This document shows positions 1 to 10,204 of a DNA stretch of 64,000 nucleotides, in pieces. The notes under the pieces were generated by a model. The model was not told the DNA's origin and made no database searches. It worked only from the letters and a program-made list of their open reading frames with translations. A program made the translations under genes and the position numbers. Positions within the stretch are counted from its first letter, which is position 1; every line of letters begins with the position of its first letter. Origin of the DNA: Sphingomonas aracearum (lineage in GTDB: Bacteria > Pseudomonadota > Alphaproteobacteria > Sphingomonadales > Sphingomonadaceae); the NCBI RefSeq assembly GCF_003345355.1, contig NZ_QQNB01000002.1, positions 1,054,001-1,118,000 of the forward strand, read 5' to 3'.

Positions 1-1
1 C

Positions 2-1114
2 GTCCAGCCTTCCAGTCTGACCTTTGGCGATGCCTATGAGCGCTATCTCGCCGATCCGACACAGGCATGGTCGGCACGAACGCGCGAAACTTATGAGACG
101 AGCCGTAAGCTTGCTGTGTCGGTGATCGGGAAGAATGTTCCGATGCACACGCTCGCGCGCGCTCACTGTCGCGATTACATCGATGTCCTGCGGTTTATGC
201 CGCGAAACGCCGCCAAGCGCTTTCCAAAGCTCACCGCGCGCCAAGCCGCCGACCGGGCTCGCAAGCGCGGTGACACCGATCTCATCAGCGCAGCGAATGC
301 GAACGCCTGCATCGCGAATCTCTCCACCTTTTTGAACTGGGCGGTCAATGAAGAGTTGCTCGCCCGCAACCCGATCCGGGGATTGCGCCTCCCCGACGAG
401 ACGGCGAAGAAGGATAAGCGATTCCCGTTCAGCCCAGAGCAGCTTCGCGCGATCTTCGATGCTCCGCTATATCGTGGGTGCCTCGACGGAGAGCGGGGCT
501 ATGCGAAGCCCGGAGATGAACGCCCCCGCAACGCTCGGTTCTGGGTGCCGTTGATCGGCCTTCACACCGGCATGCGCCTCAACGAAATCTGCCAACTGGA
601 TGTCGCCGATGTCCGAATGGTTGATGGCATCAGGTGCTTCGTGATCACCGAGGATTCGATCGCCGGAAGCAGCGACAAGAATCTCAAGACCGGCGCAAGC
701 GAGCGACTGATGCCGATCCACCAGAATCTGATCGACTGTGGCTTGCTCCACTTCGTCGAAGAACAGCGTCGCAGCGGGCAGATGAAGCTGTTTGAGGAGA
801 TCGACCCCGGCACAAAGGGCGTGCGCGCAGTGGCATTTTCGAAGTGGTTCACGCAGTTCCTGCGTAGCTGTGGTGCCTATCAGCCTCGAACCTGCTTCCA
901 CTCGTTTCGTCATAACTTTCGTGACGAGTTGCGCGACGCGCGTGTCGATCATGATTTGGCGATGGCGCTCGGCGGTTGGACCAGCGGGTCAGGAAAGCGC
1001 GGCGCATCGGAGAACTATGGTAACGGACACCGCGTCAGCGCGCTGCATGAGGCAGTCAGCGCACTGACCTTCAGGGACATCGACATCTCTCATCTGGCGT
1101 GGAACGCCAGATAA
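2..1114 (+). CDS. Site-specific tyrosine recombinase / phage-type integrase (5' end outside window)
   Basis: Tyrosine recombinase that would integrate or excise a mobile element by strand exchange. The frame is open to the left edge, so the start lies outside the window. The visible N-terminal part (TFGDAYERYL) resembles a SAM-like core-binding domain. The catalytic domain shows the first arginine in HTGMRLNEICQL, the H-x-x-R box in FHSFRHNFRDEL and the tyrosine nucleophile in ENYG near the C-terminus, so the active site looks complete. It lies at the outer end of an accessory region, as expected for an island integrase. The target site cannot be determined from this window. Confidence 0.9.
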   Translation, partial: VQPSSLTFGDAYERYLADPTQAWSARTRETYETSRKLAVSVIGKNVPMHTLARAHCRDYIDVLRFMPRNAAKRFPKLTARQAADRARKRGDTDLISAANANACIANLSTFLNWAVNEELLARNPIRGLRLPDETAKKDKRFPFSPEQLRAIFDAPLYRGCLDGERGYAKPGDERPRNARFWVPLIGLHTGMRLNEICQLDVADVRMVDGIRCFVITEDSIAGSSDKNLKTGASERLMPIHQNLIDCGLLHFVEEQRRSGQMKLFEEIDPGTKGVRAVAFSKWFTQFLRSCGAYQPRTCFHSFRHNFRDELRDARVDHDLAMALGGWTSGSGKRGASENYGNGHRVSALHEAVSALTFRDIDISHLAWNAR

Positions 1115-1439
1115 CAGCCACTTCGACGATTACTGGCGGTTTTCCGAAGGTTTCGGGACGATTGCTGCGCAGATTGTGTAGCAGTCGCGTGTAGCAAACG
1201 CGCGTCGGAGACCGTCTGACCGACGATCTCCGCGCATTTCCAACGATGTTGGAGTAACTGGTGCCCAGAAGAGGAAAAATCGGCGAAGGCGGATTCGAGT
1301 CCCTCGGCGGGGTCGAGATTTTGTCCTGCTTTTTCAGGACCGGGGCTGGTTTGCGGTGTGAGTCCCAGAAGAGCACCGGCACCCTCAGTTGCATCAGGCG
1401 ACGCCAGCGGGTCTCCGATCTCGTTGGCGTCGCCGATGG
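1115..1439. other. Non-coding stretch downstream of the integrase, with a small hairpin
   Basis: No convincing gene is seen. Two details stand out: GGATTCGAGTCCCTC at 1291-1305 resembles a tRNA T-loop/3' segment but lacks a properly pairing T-stem, and 1323-1340 forms a perfect 6-bp hairpin (GTCCTG / CAGGAC, loop CTTTTT). Either could be part of an attachment region, which is inference only. Confidence 0.35.
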
Positions 1440-1634
1440 TCATATGAAGCTGTCGGCGTGATAGGTGATGCCGATGCCGTATTGGTCAGCTTGCTGTGCC
1501 GCGTATAAGAGCGCTTCGGGATAAGTCTCGAAGCCCGCATCGTCGATCAACTCGCCATGCTGCTCGTCAGCATCGCGAAGGACGAGCACTTGCCAAGTTC
1601 GCTGGACTACCACTGTGATATTTTGATCGGACAT
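1440..1634 (-). CDS. Small hypothetical protein
   Basis: A 64-aa protein of no recognised family, with no membrane segment or signal peptide. The second ATG was chosen because a GAGAAAG ribosome-binding sequence sits about 7 nt before it, while it nearly abuts the first ATG (at 1640). The composition (WQVLVLRDADEQ, YHADSF) looks like a real soluble protein. It sits between the integrase and the recombinase and is probably element cargo. Confidence 0.5.
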   Translation of the reverse strand: MSDQNITVVVQRTWQVLVLRDADEQHGELIDDAGFETYPEALLYAAQQADQYGIGITYHADSFI

Positions 1635-1733
1635 TTTCATTCTTTCTCGGCATCATTGCCATGAGGCCATTCTACCAAAGCGGGCGGTTGTCCCGCATTA
1701 TTGAAGTTTAGCACTGCCGGAGATTTTGAGATC

Positions 1734-1925
1734 ATGGGCGAGCATGGCGAACGATGCGGCGATGATGGGACGGACGGGCCGTGCCCGATCTGCCGCAATG
1801 ATGTGTCGCCCGATTTCATCGAACGCATTCAGGCAGCAGCGGCGCAGCCGGGGCGCTCGATGACTTCCGACGAGTTCACCGCATGGCTCGACGGGTTGAG
1901 CACAGGACCGTCTCACCCCGGCTGA
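1734..1925 (+). CDS. Small hypothetical protein with a CPIC motif
   Basis: A 63-aa protein beginning MGEHGERCGDDG. A single C-P-I-C pair plus an upstream Cys suggests metal binding, but there are too few ligands to name a fold. An in-frame TTG at 1701 is an alternative start; the ATG at 1734 gives the shorter, more protein-like product. It converges with the recombinase gene, with the stops 2 nt apart. Function unknown. Confidence 0.45.
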   Translation: MGEHGERCGDDGTDGPCPICRNDVSPDFIERIQAAAAQPGRSMTSDEFTAWLDGLSTGPSHPG

Positions 1926-1927
1926 TG

Positions 1928-2518
1928 TCAGGCGGCGAGCGCCATTTGCTGCTTGAGCCGGTGGACGGTCGCGACACCGACACGCAACTTCTTCGCTGTG
2001 GCGTTGATGCTGACGCCCTTCGCGAGCGAGCGCTTGATGCGCTCGACCTTCTCGGCGTCGAGGGGCGGTCGGCCTGACCGCTTATCAGATCGGGCCAGCC
2101 CAGACATGATCCGCTGACGCAGAATGCTGCGCTCAAGCTCCGCGAACACGCCCAGCATCGAGAACATCGCGCGTCCTGCCGGGGTCGAGGTGTCGAGGCC
2201 CTGCGTGTGCAGATACAGATCGACGCCGCGCGCGTTGATCTCACCGAGGAAGGTGACGAGATGCTGGAAAGACCGCCCGAGGCGATCGACCGACCAGCAG
2301 GCGATGAGGTCGATCTCCTTCCTCGCCACCATCGTCATCAGCCGGTCATAGCCGGGGCGCTTGTCGCGGCCCTTGGCACCCGAGATGCCCTCATCGCTAA
2401 GGACTTCGACGATCTCCCATCCGAGCCGCTCCCCGATGATGAGCAGTTCCCGGCGCTGGTTCTCGACGGTTTGAGAGTCCGTGCTCACACGGAGATACAG
2501 GGCAACACGCTTGGTCAT
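1928..2518 (-). CDS. Serine recombinase (resolvase/invertase family)
   Basis: A 196-aa small serine recombinase that would cut and rejoin DNA through a 5'-phosphoserine link. The catalytic serine is in YLRVSTDSQ, followed by the conserved GISGAKGRDKRPGYDRLM block, CWSVDRLGRS and the AELERSILRQR arm helix. A C-terminal helix-turn-helix follows (KGVSINATAKKLRVGVATVH). The start at MTKRVALYLRVS is chosen because family members begin just before this strand; the frame stays open 66 nt further upstream. It may act on an element resolution site or an invertible segment. No obvious inverted target repeats were found nearby. Confidence 0.9.
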   Translation of the reverse strand: MTKRVALYLRVSTDSQTVENQRRELLIIGERLGWEIVEVLSDEGISGAKGRDKRPGYDRLMTMVARKEIDLIACWSVDRLGRSFQHLVTFLGEINARGVDLYLHTQGLDTSTPAGRAMFSMLGVFAELERSILRQRIMSGLARSDKRSGRPPLDAEKVERIKRSLAKGVSINATAKKLRVGVATVHRLKQQMALAA

Positions 2519-2622
2519 TCCAGAAGGGTCGCTCCAGTTCTGGAATGCGTCAAGCAGTTCTAATAGTTCGATTATTTCGCGCATCCGGGAGAGCGTCGAG
2601 CCTTCACTCGACAGGAGGCATC

Positions 2623-2832
2623 ATGGCACGCACGGCGATCCGGGATCAGCGCAACTTCATCATTGGCTATATCGAGGACACTTCGAACGGGGATCGGGCA
2701 TGGCGCTCGCGATCCTCTGCCGTTGAGTCTCCGTGCCGAAACTCTCTTCCCCCAGACAATATCGAACGAGGCGACAAAAGCTGGTTTTCCCACCTCCGTG
2801 GCCCATGTGGTCGCCTACGCTTTCGGCGCTAG
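2623..2832 (+). pseudogene. 5' fragment of a small conserved gene, fused to unrelated sequence
   Basis: A strong ribosome-binding site (AGGAGG at 2613-2618) precedes an ATG that encodes MARTAIRDQRNFIIGYIEDT. This resembles the start of a family of roughly 60-aa hypothetical proteins common in proteobacterial accessory DNA (recognition by eye). After about residue 25, near 2697, the sequence stops looking like the family and becomes the antisense of the neighbouring ATPase fragment. The gene is therefore cut at a recombination junction. Any product would be chimeric. Confidence 0.55.
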
Positions 2833-3004
2833 GAGACCAGATGATGTTGAGGCCGGGACGCAGGGGGATGTCGCGCACAGGCGGCTCGCTGAGCTTGTTC
2901 CAGATGACCAAGCGCCTGATCCACAGGCGCGGCCCGTTGCCCGTCGCCGGCTGGAAGCCGTCGAGCGCGGCAGCGAAGAGGTCAGGCTGCGGCGGCTTGG
3001 GCAA
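2660..3004 (-). pseudogene. N-terminal fragment of a P-loop ATPase (fourth gene of the helicase-methylase operon)
   Basis: Starts at a TTG overlapping the last 23 nt of the methylase gene, so it was translationally coupled to it. The protein reads into an SMC/Rad50-like N-lobe (GLNIIWSP) with a Walker A motif (GHGGGKTSFCRL). Homology-like sequence ends near 2703, where the frame enters the junction with the small MARTAIRD gene. No Walker B, coiled coil or C-lobe follows, so the protein cannot be a working ATPase. Intact members of such families have several hundred more residues. Confidence 0.7.
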
Positions 3005-6000
3005 CGAAAGTGCTCACGAGCGACGGCAAAGCAGGCATAGCAGCATCCAGGTCGATCGAACGCATCGCGTGCCAAACGAAGTCGGCCCGGTCCTGATACA
3101 TCGCAGGAACTTCGATCGAGTAGATTGCGGCACCGCGATCGAGCAATCCTGTCTGGACGTCGAAACGCATCGCGTCGCGACCAAGAAGCCAAGCCTGTGC
3201 GGTCCCGAAGTGAGAGACCTGTGACGACGAGATGGTCACCACATTCTGCGTCACCGGCAAATCCGCGGCACCGCCGATCAGCCGCCGCCATTCAGACTGT
3301 GCAGTGGCATTGAGCCGCGGCACGAGCAGATGCGGTTGAGAGGCATAGAGGAACGCGCCGACCACCTCGCGGAGTGGACGAGGCTGGCGCATCCGTTTGA
3401 CGATCGCCGCGAGGAGCAGGCGAACCTCTCGGTCGTCGGAGATCGAGCCCTGCCATCTCCCGTCCGCCACCTCGCTCGTGTCAGGCGCCGCAGCCGTGAG
3501 CGCGTCGTAGGCGGCGAGAACGAGGCGGCGGGTGCGGTATTCGCCGTATTTGGCGATCTCGTTCTTCTGGAGGACGCGGAAGGTTTCGGAGGGGTAGTCG
3601 GCGCCCATCACGTCCTTAGGATCAAGGACGTAGCGCAGCTCGTCGCGCGAGAGGCCGTAGGCGAGCACATACCAGGCGTCGAGCTCGGCGCGGAGCTGGG
3701 CGCGGCGATCCTCGCCCCAGGCGAAGGGCGGGTCGTCACAGCCCAGGTCGCGCGCGAAGGGGGCCATTGAATGGCTGGTGTAGGTGAGTTCAAGGACGCG
3801 GGGGACAATGAAGGCGAGGTCAGCTTCCGTGTAGGCGGTCGGGGGGAGGATGGGAAACTGCTTCAAATAGAAGTAGGTAAGGGAGCTTCCGCTTAGCTTT
3901 TGGCGAGCGCAGTAGTCGTGGACCAGAGCATCGAGGTTAGCGTAAAGAGCCACACAATGTCGCAAGCTCGCGTCGACGAAAAATAAGGGTGTCTTGTGGT
4001 TTATTCCCATCGCTGGGAGACAGGCGCTTATGACCGTTCGCTCTACTGACGTGAGACTTATGTCGCGCCAGCCCATAAGCCAACCCCGCGCCCAACCTTT
4101 CGCTTGCAGCCGCTCCATAATCTCGCGTTCCAAGATCCAGTAGCGCGGGGTTGGTTCGAAGGTGGGGTCCTGCTTCTCGGCCAGTGTTACGTCACGGCTC
4201 GCTTCTGTGCCATCCTGGCCCACATAGGTCGCCCAACGATGATCAAATTGGTGAATCATCTTGGCTTCGTAAAGCGGAACGTAGCGGCGATCAGTGACGG
4301 GCCGATGGTCTACCGCAGCCGCGCGGTCGGCCTGTGGAGTCAGTCCTAGCGTCTCTCCTTCGTCTCCCCGCACCCAATCGGCCCCATCACGCACCCAGCC
4401 GTTGCGGGCGAGCTGAGTGGCGGTGCGGAATAGGCCGCTGTCGCTCGTCATGTTGAACAGGCCTTGGCGGAATTCGATGCTCCACGGGTCGCCCGTAAGA
4501 CCCTTTGCTTCTTCTACCAGCACCGGCACTCGATCATAAATTGCCGCGGTCAACTGGGCGTCTTGGCCAGTGCGAAAGACGGGCGCGGTTTTCGTATTGG
4601 GGTTAATGCGAGCGATCTCTTGCGGGGTCAGAGTGAAGCGGCGCCGCTGATCATCCAAGTCAGAGATCTGTCGGAAGTCGAAAGTAAACTCTGGGCGTGA
4701 GCAATGCCCGAATGTAAGCAGGCAAAATGACTTTCGATCATCGGTGCCCTTAAACCACTGCCGAACTTCATAGGCACTAAAAAGAGATGAAAGTCGTTCA
4801 GCGCTTACTAAATGACCGAAGAACGGTGCGGTAGTCGCGTCGGTGGCAATGCCGGTCGGCACGATCACGCCTGCTCGGCCCTGCTCGCCTGTTAGACTCA
4901 GAAAATGTTCGGCGAACAGGGCATAGGTATTCACCTTGCCGCGCGCGGTTAGATCGAACCGGCCGCTGGCCCGTGCGAACTCGTTCACTGCCTCAAACAT
5001 GCGTTTGTCTCGCGCATACTCGGCGTGAAGTTCAGGGCGCTCGGCCTCCAGCGCGGCAATCGCCTTCTTACGAGCGGCACCCTTCATCTCCGCGATCTCG
5101 GGCGCGCGGCTCTCAAAGTATTCCTCCTCGCCGAGCTGGACGACTTCCCACGGAGGATTGCCCAGCACCACGTCGAACCCGCCGCGCTCCACCATCACGT
5201 CGGGAAATGCGAGCGGCCAATGGAACACGCGCGCGGTGCCTGCGGCATCTACCGCCGCGGCCTCCAGCGGGCCGTAGACCTGCCCGCCGCCCAGTCGGTT
5301 GCGCACCTCGGCCGTGGTTGGCACCATGTTGCGCCCGTGATTGAGCGGCACCTCGGTCTTGGGCAGCAGGAAGGCGGCGACATAGAGGTCGCAGGCGACG
5401 CGGGTGGCGTAGCGAGCGGGATCGTGGCGCCAGGCCTCGAAGGCCGCCCGCTTCTTCTCCACCTGTCCGACCGTATCCTCGGGCATGCGCCGGATGGTGG
5501 CAAGGTTGGCGGCGAGTCGCCGCGGCGGCATCGCGCCGGTGCCGCCGGACCAGTCGAACTGGCCCTGGCCCTTCTTCGCGGCCCTATTTTGCTGGAGATA
5601 GTATTTCGCGGCGGCCTTGTCGTCGCCGGTGAGCGGTTTGTAGGCCTCGTCAGGCACGCCCTCCTCCAGCGCGGCGAGATCGAACACGCCGAGTAGGGCG
5701 TCGCCGCAGCGGATGTTGGCGTCGAGGAAGCCGAGCGGCTGGCCGGGCGAAACGCTCTCGATCCACAGCGCCACCTTGGCGAGCTCCACCGCCATCGGGT
5801 TACGGTCAACGCCGTGAATGCAGCGACCGACCACGTCGCGCAGTGCGGCCTGCCGATCGGGCGCGTCGGGATCGCGCAGGGTCGCCACCCGCTCCGCCAT
5901 CCGCCGCGCGGCGCCGAGCAGGAAGTGGCCGGAGCCGCAGGCGGGATCGATGACCTTGAGGTCGAGGATCGCGTCGACACCGCCGTTTACCTCGGCACGG

Positions 6001-7445
6001 TCGAGCACGGGATCGAGGGCGCTGTCGAGCAGGGTCTCGACCAGGCTGTCGGGGGTGTAATAGCTGCCGCTGGTCTTGCGGGCGTTGCCCTTCGCGCCGC
6101 TGTCCAGCGCGAAGGCGCCATCGGGAGCAAGATAGGCGCGGATCTCCAGCAGGCTCTCGTAGACGCTGCCCAGCTCCTCCGTGCGCATGTCGCGCCAATT
6201 AATGCGGGTGCGAGTGGAGTTGACGGTGATGAAGCCGAGCGCGTGGATCGCAGCGAGGAAGCGGCGGTTGGGGATGCGCGCGCCGTCCAGCGTCGGCGTC
6301 GAGGCGCGCGCGAACATGCCGCCGAGCGCCGGGAGACCGAGCAGGCTTTGGCCCTGCTCCAGCGCGGCGAGGGTGATCTTCATTCCCTCCCACGCATCGT
6401 GGTGCGCGTCATAAGCGACGCGGCGAGTGGACCGGGTGCGCCAGAAGCCGAAGCTATAGCTCTCGGCATAGAGGTCGCGCGCGCGCTGGGGCGTAGTGCG
6501 GGGGTGGAGGAGGTTGCGCTCCTCAGCGACCGCCAGGAAGATCAGCCGGTAGACGCTGCGCAGCAGCTCCTCAAACAGCGCGGTCGCGGCGGCAGGATCA
6601 TGGGCGAGGGTGTCGCGGACCGACGGGTTGGCCTCGACCAGGCCCCGGCCGAGCTCCTCCAGTGCGGTCTGCACGCCTTCGCGCAGCCGCTCGCGGGCCG
6701 CAGTGCCCTGTTTGAGACCAGCCTCGCGCGCCTGTTCGAGCGGCGCAGAGCTAGGCGGAGTGCTCGGCTTGCCGAAGCGGCTGGCGTGGGTCAGCAGCCA
6801 CCAAGCGGTGAAGTCCGCGAACATTTCCTCGCGGAACATCGCAGCAAGATCCGCCTCTAACCAGGCAGCGCGGGTGAGGCTGGCATTGTCCCTCATCAGC
6901 CGGACCCTGTCGCCGGCGAAGACCAGACCCCAGAGTGCAGCGTCAGAATGGTTGAGCCAGTCCTGAAGCAGGATGATTGGCGCGCGGCGGGCGCGGCCTT
7001 CGGCGCCATCGCCGAACTCCGGCAGGGCGCGCGTGAAGCCGATGTCGCGGCCCTTGTCGTCGCGTGCGGGGGCAGCGACCACCACGGGAATGCGCCCATT
7101 GCGCGCCTGCCACGCGATGCGGAAGCGGCGGGTGCCGGCATTGTGATCAATGGGGCCGGTCAGGTCGTCGAAGCCGAAGGCGCCAGCCAGCAGGTCGCGT
7201 GCGAAGGCAGCGGTCTGCGTCACGGTGGGCGCGTCGATCCGGGCGTAATCGCGCCAGATCGCCTGCCCGATGCGGAAGAAGCGGGCGATCTCATCGCCGA
7301 GGGTCAGGCCCTTGGGCACGTCATAATCGGCGGCAGCGCGCGGGTTGCGATCGCTTGCCGCGATGGCGGCGATCTGCTCGGGCGCGATCAGCCCGCCCTC
7401 AATGGTGATCGCTTCGAGCCCGAGCTCAGCGGTGCGGCGGGTCAT
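2982..7445 (-). CDS. Large Eco57I-type N6-adenine DNA methylase / class 1 N-6 DNA methylase
   Basis: A 1487-aa protein expected to transfer a methyl group from S-adenosylmethionine to adenine N6 in a specific DNA site. Motif I ([12 protein letters not shown]) lies near residues 500-510 and the catalytic NPPW box (LGNPPWEV) near 760. A long helical N-terminal part and a C-terminal specificity region flank them. Residues of roughly 860-1200 (plus-strand 3850-4860) are visibly less GC-rich than the rest, as target-recognition regions often are. Its ATG overlaps the SNF2 gene's stop by 1 nt (TGATG), so the two are co-translated. Size and neighbours resemble the DISARM class 1 methylase DrmMI or helicase-methylase-ATPase systems; exact membership is inference. 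Confidence 0.88.
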   Translation of the reverse strand: MTRRTAELGLEAITIEGGLIAPEQIAAIAASDRNPRAAADYDVPKGLTLGDEIARFFRIGQAIWRDYARIDAPTVTQTAAFARDLLAGAFGFDDLTGPIDHNAGTRRFRIAWQARNGRIPVVVAAPARDDKGRDIGFTRALPEFGDGAEGRARRAPIILLQDWLNHSDAALWGLVFAGDRVRLMRDNASLTRAAWLEADLAAMFREEMFADFTAWWLLTHASRFGKPSTPPSSAPLEQAREAGLKQGTAARERLREGVQTALEELGRGLVEANPSVRDTLAHDPAAATALFEELLRSVYRLIFLAVAEERNLLHPRTTPQRARDLYAESYSFGFWRTRSTRRVAYDAHHDAWEGMKITLAALEQGQSLLGLPALGGMFARASTPTLDGARIPNRRFLAAIHALGFITVNSTRTRINWRDMRTEELGSVYESLLEIRAYLAPDGAFALDSGAKGNARKTSGSYYTPDSLVETLLDSALDPVLDRAEVNGGVDAILDLKVIDPACGSGHFLLGAARRMAERVATLRDPDAPDRQAALRDVVGRCIHGVDRNPMAVELAKVALWIESVSPGQPLGFLDANIRCGDALLGVFDLAALEEGVPDEAYKPLTGDDKAAAKYYLQQNRAAKKGQGQFDWSGGTGAMPPRRLAANLATIRRMPEDTVGQVEKKRAAFEAWRHDPARYATRVACDLYVAAFLLPKTEVPLNHGRNMVPTTAEVRNRLGGGQVYGPLEAAAVDAAGTARVFHWPLAFPDVMVERGGFDVVLGNPPWEVVQLGEEEYFESRAPEIAEMKGAARKKAIAALEAERPELHAEYARDKRMFEAVNEFARASGRFDLTARGKVNTYALFAEHFLSLTGEQGRAGVIVPTGIATDATTAPFFGHLVSAERLSSLFSAYEVRQWFKGTDDRKSFCLLTFGHCSRPEFTFDFRQISDLDDQRRRFTLTPQEIARINPNTKTAPVFRTGQDAQLTAAIYDRVPVLVEEAKGLTGDPWSIEFRQGLFNMTSDSGLFRTATQLARNGWVRDGADWVRGDEGETLGLTPQADRAAAVDHRPVTDRRYVPLYEAKMIHQFDHRWATYVGQDGTEASRDVTLAEKQDPTFEPTPRYWILEREIMERLQAKGWARGWLMGWRDISLTSVERTVISACLPAMGINHKTPLFFVDASLRHCVALYANLDALVHDYCARQKLSGSSLTYFYLKQFPILPPTAYTEADLAFIVPRVLELTYTSHSMAPFARDLGCDDPPFAWGEDRRAQLRAELDAWYVLAYGLSRDELRYVLDPKDVMGADYPSETFRVLQKNEIAKYGEYRTRRLVLAAYDALTAAAPDTSEVADGRWQGSISDDREVRLLLAAIVKRMRQPRPLREVVGAFLYASQPHLLVPRLNATAQSEWRRLIGGAADLPVTQNVVTISSSQVSHFGTAQAWLLGRDAMRFDVQTGLLDRGAAIYSIEVPAMYQDRADFVWHAMRSIDLDAAMPALPSLVSTFVAQAAAA

Positions 7446-10204
7446 CAGTTCGCTTCCGGGACGAGCACGTAGAGGCCGATCACGTCGGCGGGCAGCACGG
7501 GGAAGACGTCGGTGGTCGCGCCCTCGCCACGGGTGGCGGCCTTCACCCGATCATGGTCATGGCCGAGCGCGGCGGCCCGATCGGCAGCATAGGCGCGGAT
7601 TGCAGCGTCGTGCGTGTCGATGGCGGTGAGCGCGCGATCGATCTGTCGGGCAATCACGGTCGGCTCCAGGTTGCCCGAAGCTTCGGCTTCCAGCAGCGCC
7701 AGGGCCTCCGCGCCACCAATCACCTGCTCGTCGCCGGCGAAAGCGAGCGCGGTCGCCTCCTCCGCCAGCAGGGTGCGTCGCCCGCTGGTCACGAGCGTAA
7801 AGCGCAGGCGGAGGAGCAGCACGGTGGTAAGGCGCACGACTGCACGGGTTCGCCACGCACCGGCGCGGCCGAGCGCTGCGGCGCGGTCCAATCCGTTCGG
7901 ATCCAGCGCGCCCTCCGCCAACGTCTCGGCGAGCATCGCGACGACCGGATGGACGCGGCCGACGTGCTGGATGTCGGGCCGGGGATCATCGGCGAAAGTG
8001 ATGGCGCGTGTGCCGGTCAGTCCCCGCGCTTCGAGACGCTCGGCCAGTCGCTGCGGCAGGCGATCGTAGTGGAGCCGCCAATGATCGGCTTCCTGGCCTA
8101 AGGGAGCATTAAGACGGGTGAGCGCACGGCGAGTGAAGCGGGCCACCTCATCCGGTCCGCCGTTCAGCGCGCGCAGGCGCTGCCATTCGGGCAGCACCTC
8201 GTCGGGGCGAAGCGCATTCTGCGCATAGATCGCGCGGCTCTTCTTCACGGCCTCCTCGGCATTGCGCCACACAGTATCTGCGCGTGCGGCGGCGGCGCCG
8301 AAGTCCAGCAGGCCTTGCGCGCCGGGGCGCTTCGACTTGAGCAGCATGGCTTGCATCAGCGCGGCGGAGACGCTGGCGGAGTCTTCGGGAACGGGCACAG
8401 AGACGCCGGTCTCCTGGGCAATCCGCCGCGCCTTGCTGGTGATCACCTCTATTACCGCGCCATCGATACTGGAGTTCTGGCCGAACATCATCACCGACCA
8501 GACCGTCGGCGACTGCTGGCCGAAGCGGTCAACACGGCCTTCGCGCTGCTGGTGGCGGGTGGGATTCCAGTTGAGGTCATAATGGATCACGGCGTCGAAC
8601 AGGCCCTGGAGGTTGATGCCCTCCGCAAGGCAATCGGTAGCGACCAGGATGCGCTGCAGCGCTTCGCTCATCGCTTCGACGCGCGTGCGTCGCTCTTCGG
8701 GGGTGAGGCGGCCGGTGACCACCTCGATGCGGTGCTTCTTGAACTCCGCCGCTAGGGTTGCGCCGACACTCTCCGCGGTGGAGATGAATCGGCAAAACAC
8801 CACCGGCCTAGCGCCCTTGGCAATCAGCGCCTTGAGCTGGCGGAGCAGCTCGCGCAGCTTCGGGTCGTCGGTCGGGCGGGCGGCGAGGGCGTCGGCCCGG
8901 CCGATCAAGGCTTCCAGGGCTACGCGTTCCTCCGGGTCAAAGGCTGTCGCGGGCTCAACGTCGGTGTCGCTGAACGAGTCCTCGTCCTCGTCGAACAGGA
9001 TTGGTTGAAGCGCGCCCTCCTCGGCCATGCCGGCGAGGCGGTTGCGGAGCGCGCTCGCCGCGGCGGCCGGCGAAGAGCCAACACACCGCATCAGCGCCAG
9101 CGTGCCCCAGAACGCCAGTCGGCGCGCCAGCTCTCCGTCGGCGCGGGTGGCGACCTCCAGGCAGTAATCGAGCACGTCCTCCTGGAAGGTCAGGTGCGCG
9201 CCCGTCAGCGTGTAAGGCGCATCGGCGGACAGGGCGCGGGCGAACGCCCGATCCTCACCCCACTGGCCTTGGATGTCGGGCCGTCTGCGCTGAACGAAAT
9301 GCCGTGCTAGCCGCCGCCGCCAGCCCTCATTGGTATCCGGCGTCGCGAGATCAGGGTGTAGCAGCCCGAGAAGGCGCTGATACGCATCCTGATCGCCGCT
9401 GTGGGGGGTGGCCGTGAGCAGCAGAAGGTGACGTTCTGCATTCTCCGCCAGCCGCTGGAGCAGCGCGTATCGCTGCTGCGTGCCCTTCTCCCCTCCGCCG
9501 ACGCAACTGTGCGCCTCGTCTACGATGACGAAGGGTGGGCACGCGCGAGCGAACTCGTCACGGCGCCCATCCGCCTTAATGTAGTCGAGGCTGACGACGG
9601 TGAACGGATAGGCGGTGAAGATGCTTTCGGAGAGCGCCAGTCCGCGCTCGAGCGACCGCGCGCGAGCCGACGTCACCGCCACGGCGTCGATGTCGAACTT
9701 GGCGGCGAGCTCATCCACCCATTGCTCGACTAGGTGCGGGGGGCAGAGCACCGCGAAACGGTCGACCTCGCCGCGATCCATGAGCTCGCGGAGGATCATG
9801 CCCGCCTCGACCGTCTTGCCTATGCCAACATCGTCGGCGATCAGCAGGCGCTTGACCTCCAGCCTGAGCGCCATCAGCAGCGGCACCAGCTGATATGCGC
9901 GTGGCTCAACCCCCAGGTGAGCCGCACTGCGAAACGGTCCCGCTCCGCGCCGAAGCGAAAGACGCAGCGCGTCCGCAAGGAGCCGCGCCGCGTCCTGGGT
10001 GTCCAGCTGGTCAGTGGTCGGCGGCGCAAACCTGGCTTGCGAAACGGGCGTGGCTTCGAGCGCAGGCGCAATGGTGATCGCGTCCTCCTCCGAACCGGAG
10101 AGCGGTCGAACCCGCAGCAGATCTTCGGCTATCTTGCCGAGAACGATCCACTCGCGTCCGCGCGCAGCGACGAGGTCTCCGGGTTGAAGCAGCGCGGGGT
10201 TCAC
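7445..10204 (-). CDS. SNF2-family DEAD/DEAH helicase-like ATPase (DrmD-like)
   Basis: A 919-aa SWI2/SNF2-type ATPase expected to translocate on double-stranded DNA. Motif I (ADDVGIGKTVEAG, residues 122-134) is the SNF2 form, motif II is VDEAH (228-232) and motif III is LLLTATPHSG. The C-terminal RecA lobe carries VFCRFISTAES, ATDCLAEGINLQ and HQQREGRVDRFGQ (motif VI). It begins at a GTG overlapping the preceding helicase stop by 4 nt (GTGA). Together with the adenine methylase it matches the DrmD-DrmMI pair that defines class 1 DISARM. A restriction-like or chromatin-scanning role is inferred. Confidence 0.88.
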   Translation of the reverse strand: MNPALLQPGDLVAARGREWIVLGKIAEDLLRVRPLSGSEEDAITIAPALEATPVSQARFAPPTTDQLDTQDAARLLADALRLSLRRGAGPFRSAAHLGVEPRAYQLVPLLMALRLEVKRLLIADDVGIGKTVEAGMILRELMDRGEVDRFAVLCPPHLVEQWVDELAAKFDIDAVAVTSARARSLERGLALSESIFTAYPFTVVSLDYIKADGRRDEFARACPPFVIVDEAHSCVGGGEKGTQQRYALLQRLAENAERHLLLLTATPHSGDQDAYQRLLGLLHPDLATPDTNEGWRRRLARHFVQRRRPDIQGQWGEDRAFARALSADAPYTLTGAHLTFQEDVLDYCLEVATRADGELARRLAFWGTLALMRCVGSSPAAAASALRNRLAGMAEEGALQPILFDEDEDSFSDTDVEPATAFDPEERVALEALIGRADALAARPTDDPKLRELLRQLKALIAKGARPVVFCRFISTAESVGATLAAEFKKHRIEVVTGRLTPEERRTRVEAMSEALQRILVATDCLAEGINLQGLFDAVIHYDLNWNPTRHQQREGRVDRFGQQSPTVWSVMMFGQNSSIDGAVIEVITSKARRIAQETGVSVPVPEDSASVSAALMQAMLLKSKRPGAQGLLDFGAAAARADTVWRNAEEAVKKSRAIYAQNALRPDEVLPEWQRLRALNGGPDEVARFTRRALTRLNAPLGQEADHWRLHYDRLPQRLAERLEARGLTGTRAITFADDPRPDIQHVGRVHPVVAMLAETLAEGALDPNGLDRAAALGRAGAWRTRAVVRLTTVLLLRLRFTLVTSGRRTLLAEEATALAFAGDEQVIGGAEALALLEAEASGNLEPTVIARQIDRALTAIDTHDAAIRAYAADRAAALGHDHDRVKAATRGEGATTDVFPVLPADVIGLYVLVPEAN

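Noticed and set aside
1261..1310. Possible tRNA gene next to the integrase
   Set aside because: Only a T-loop-like string is present; the stem does not pair and no acceptor or anticodon arm fits.
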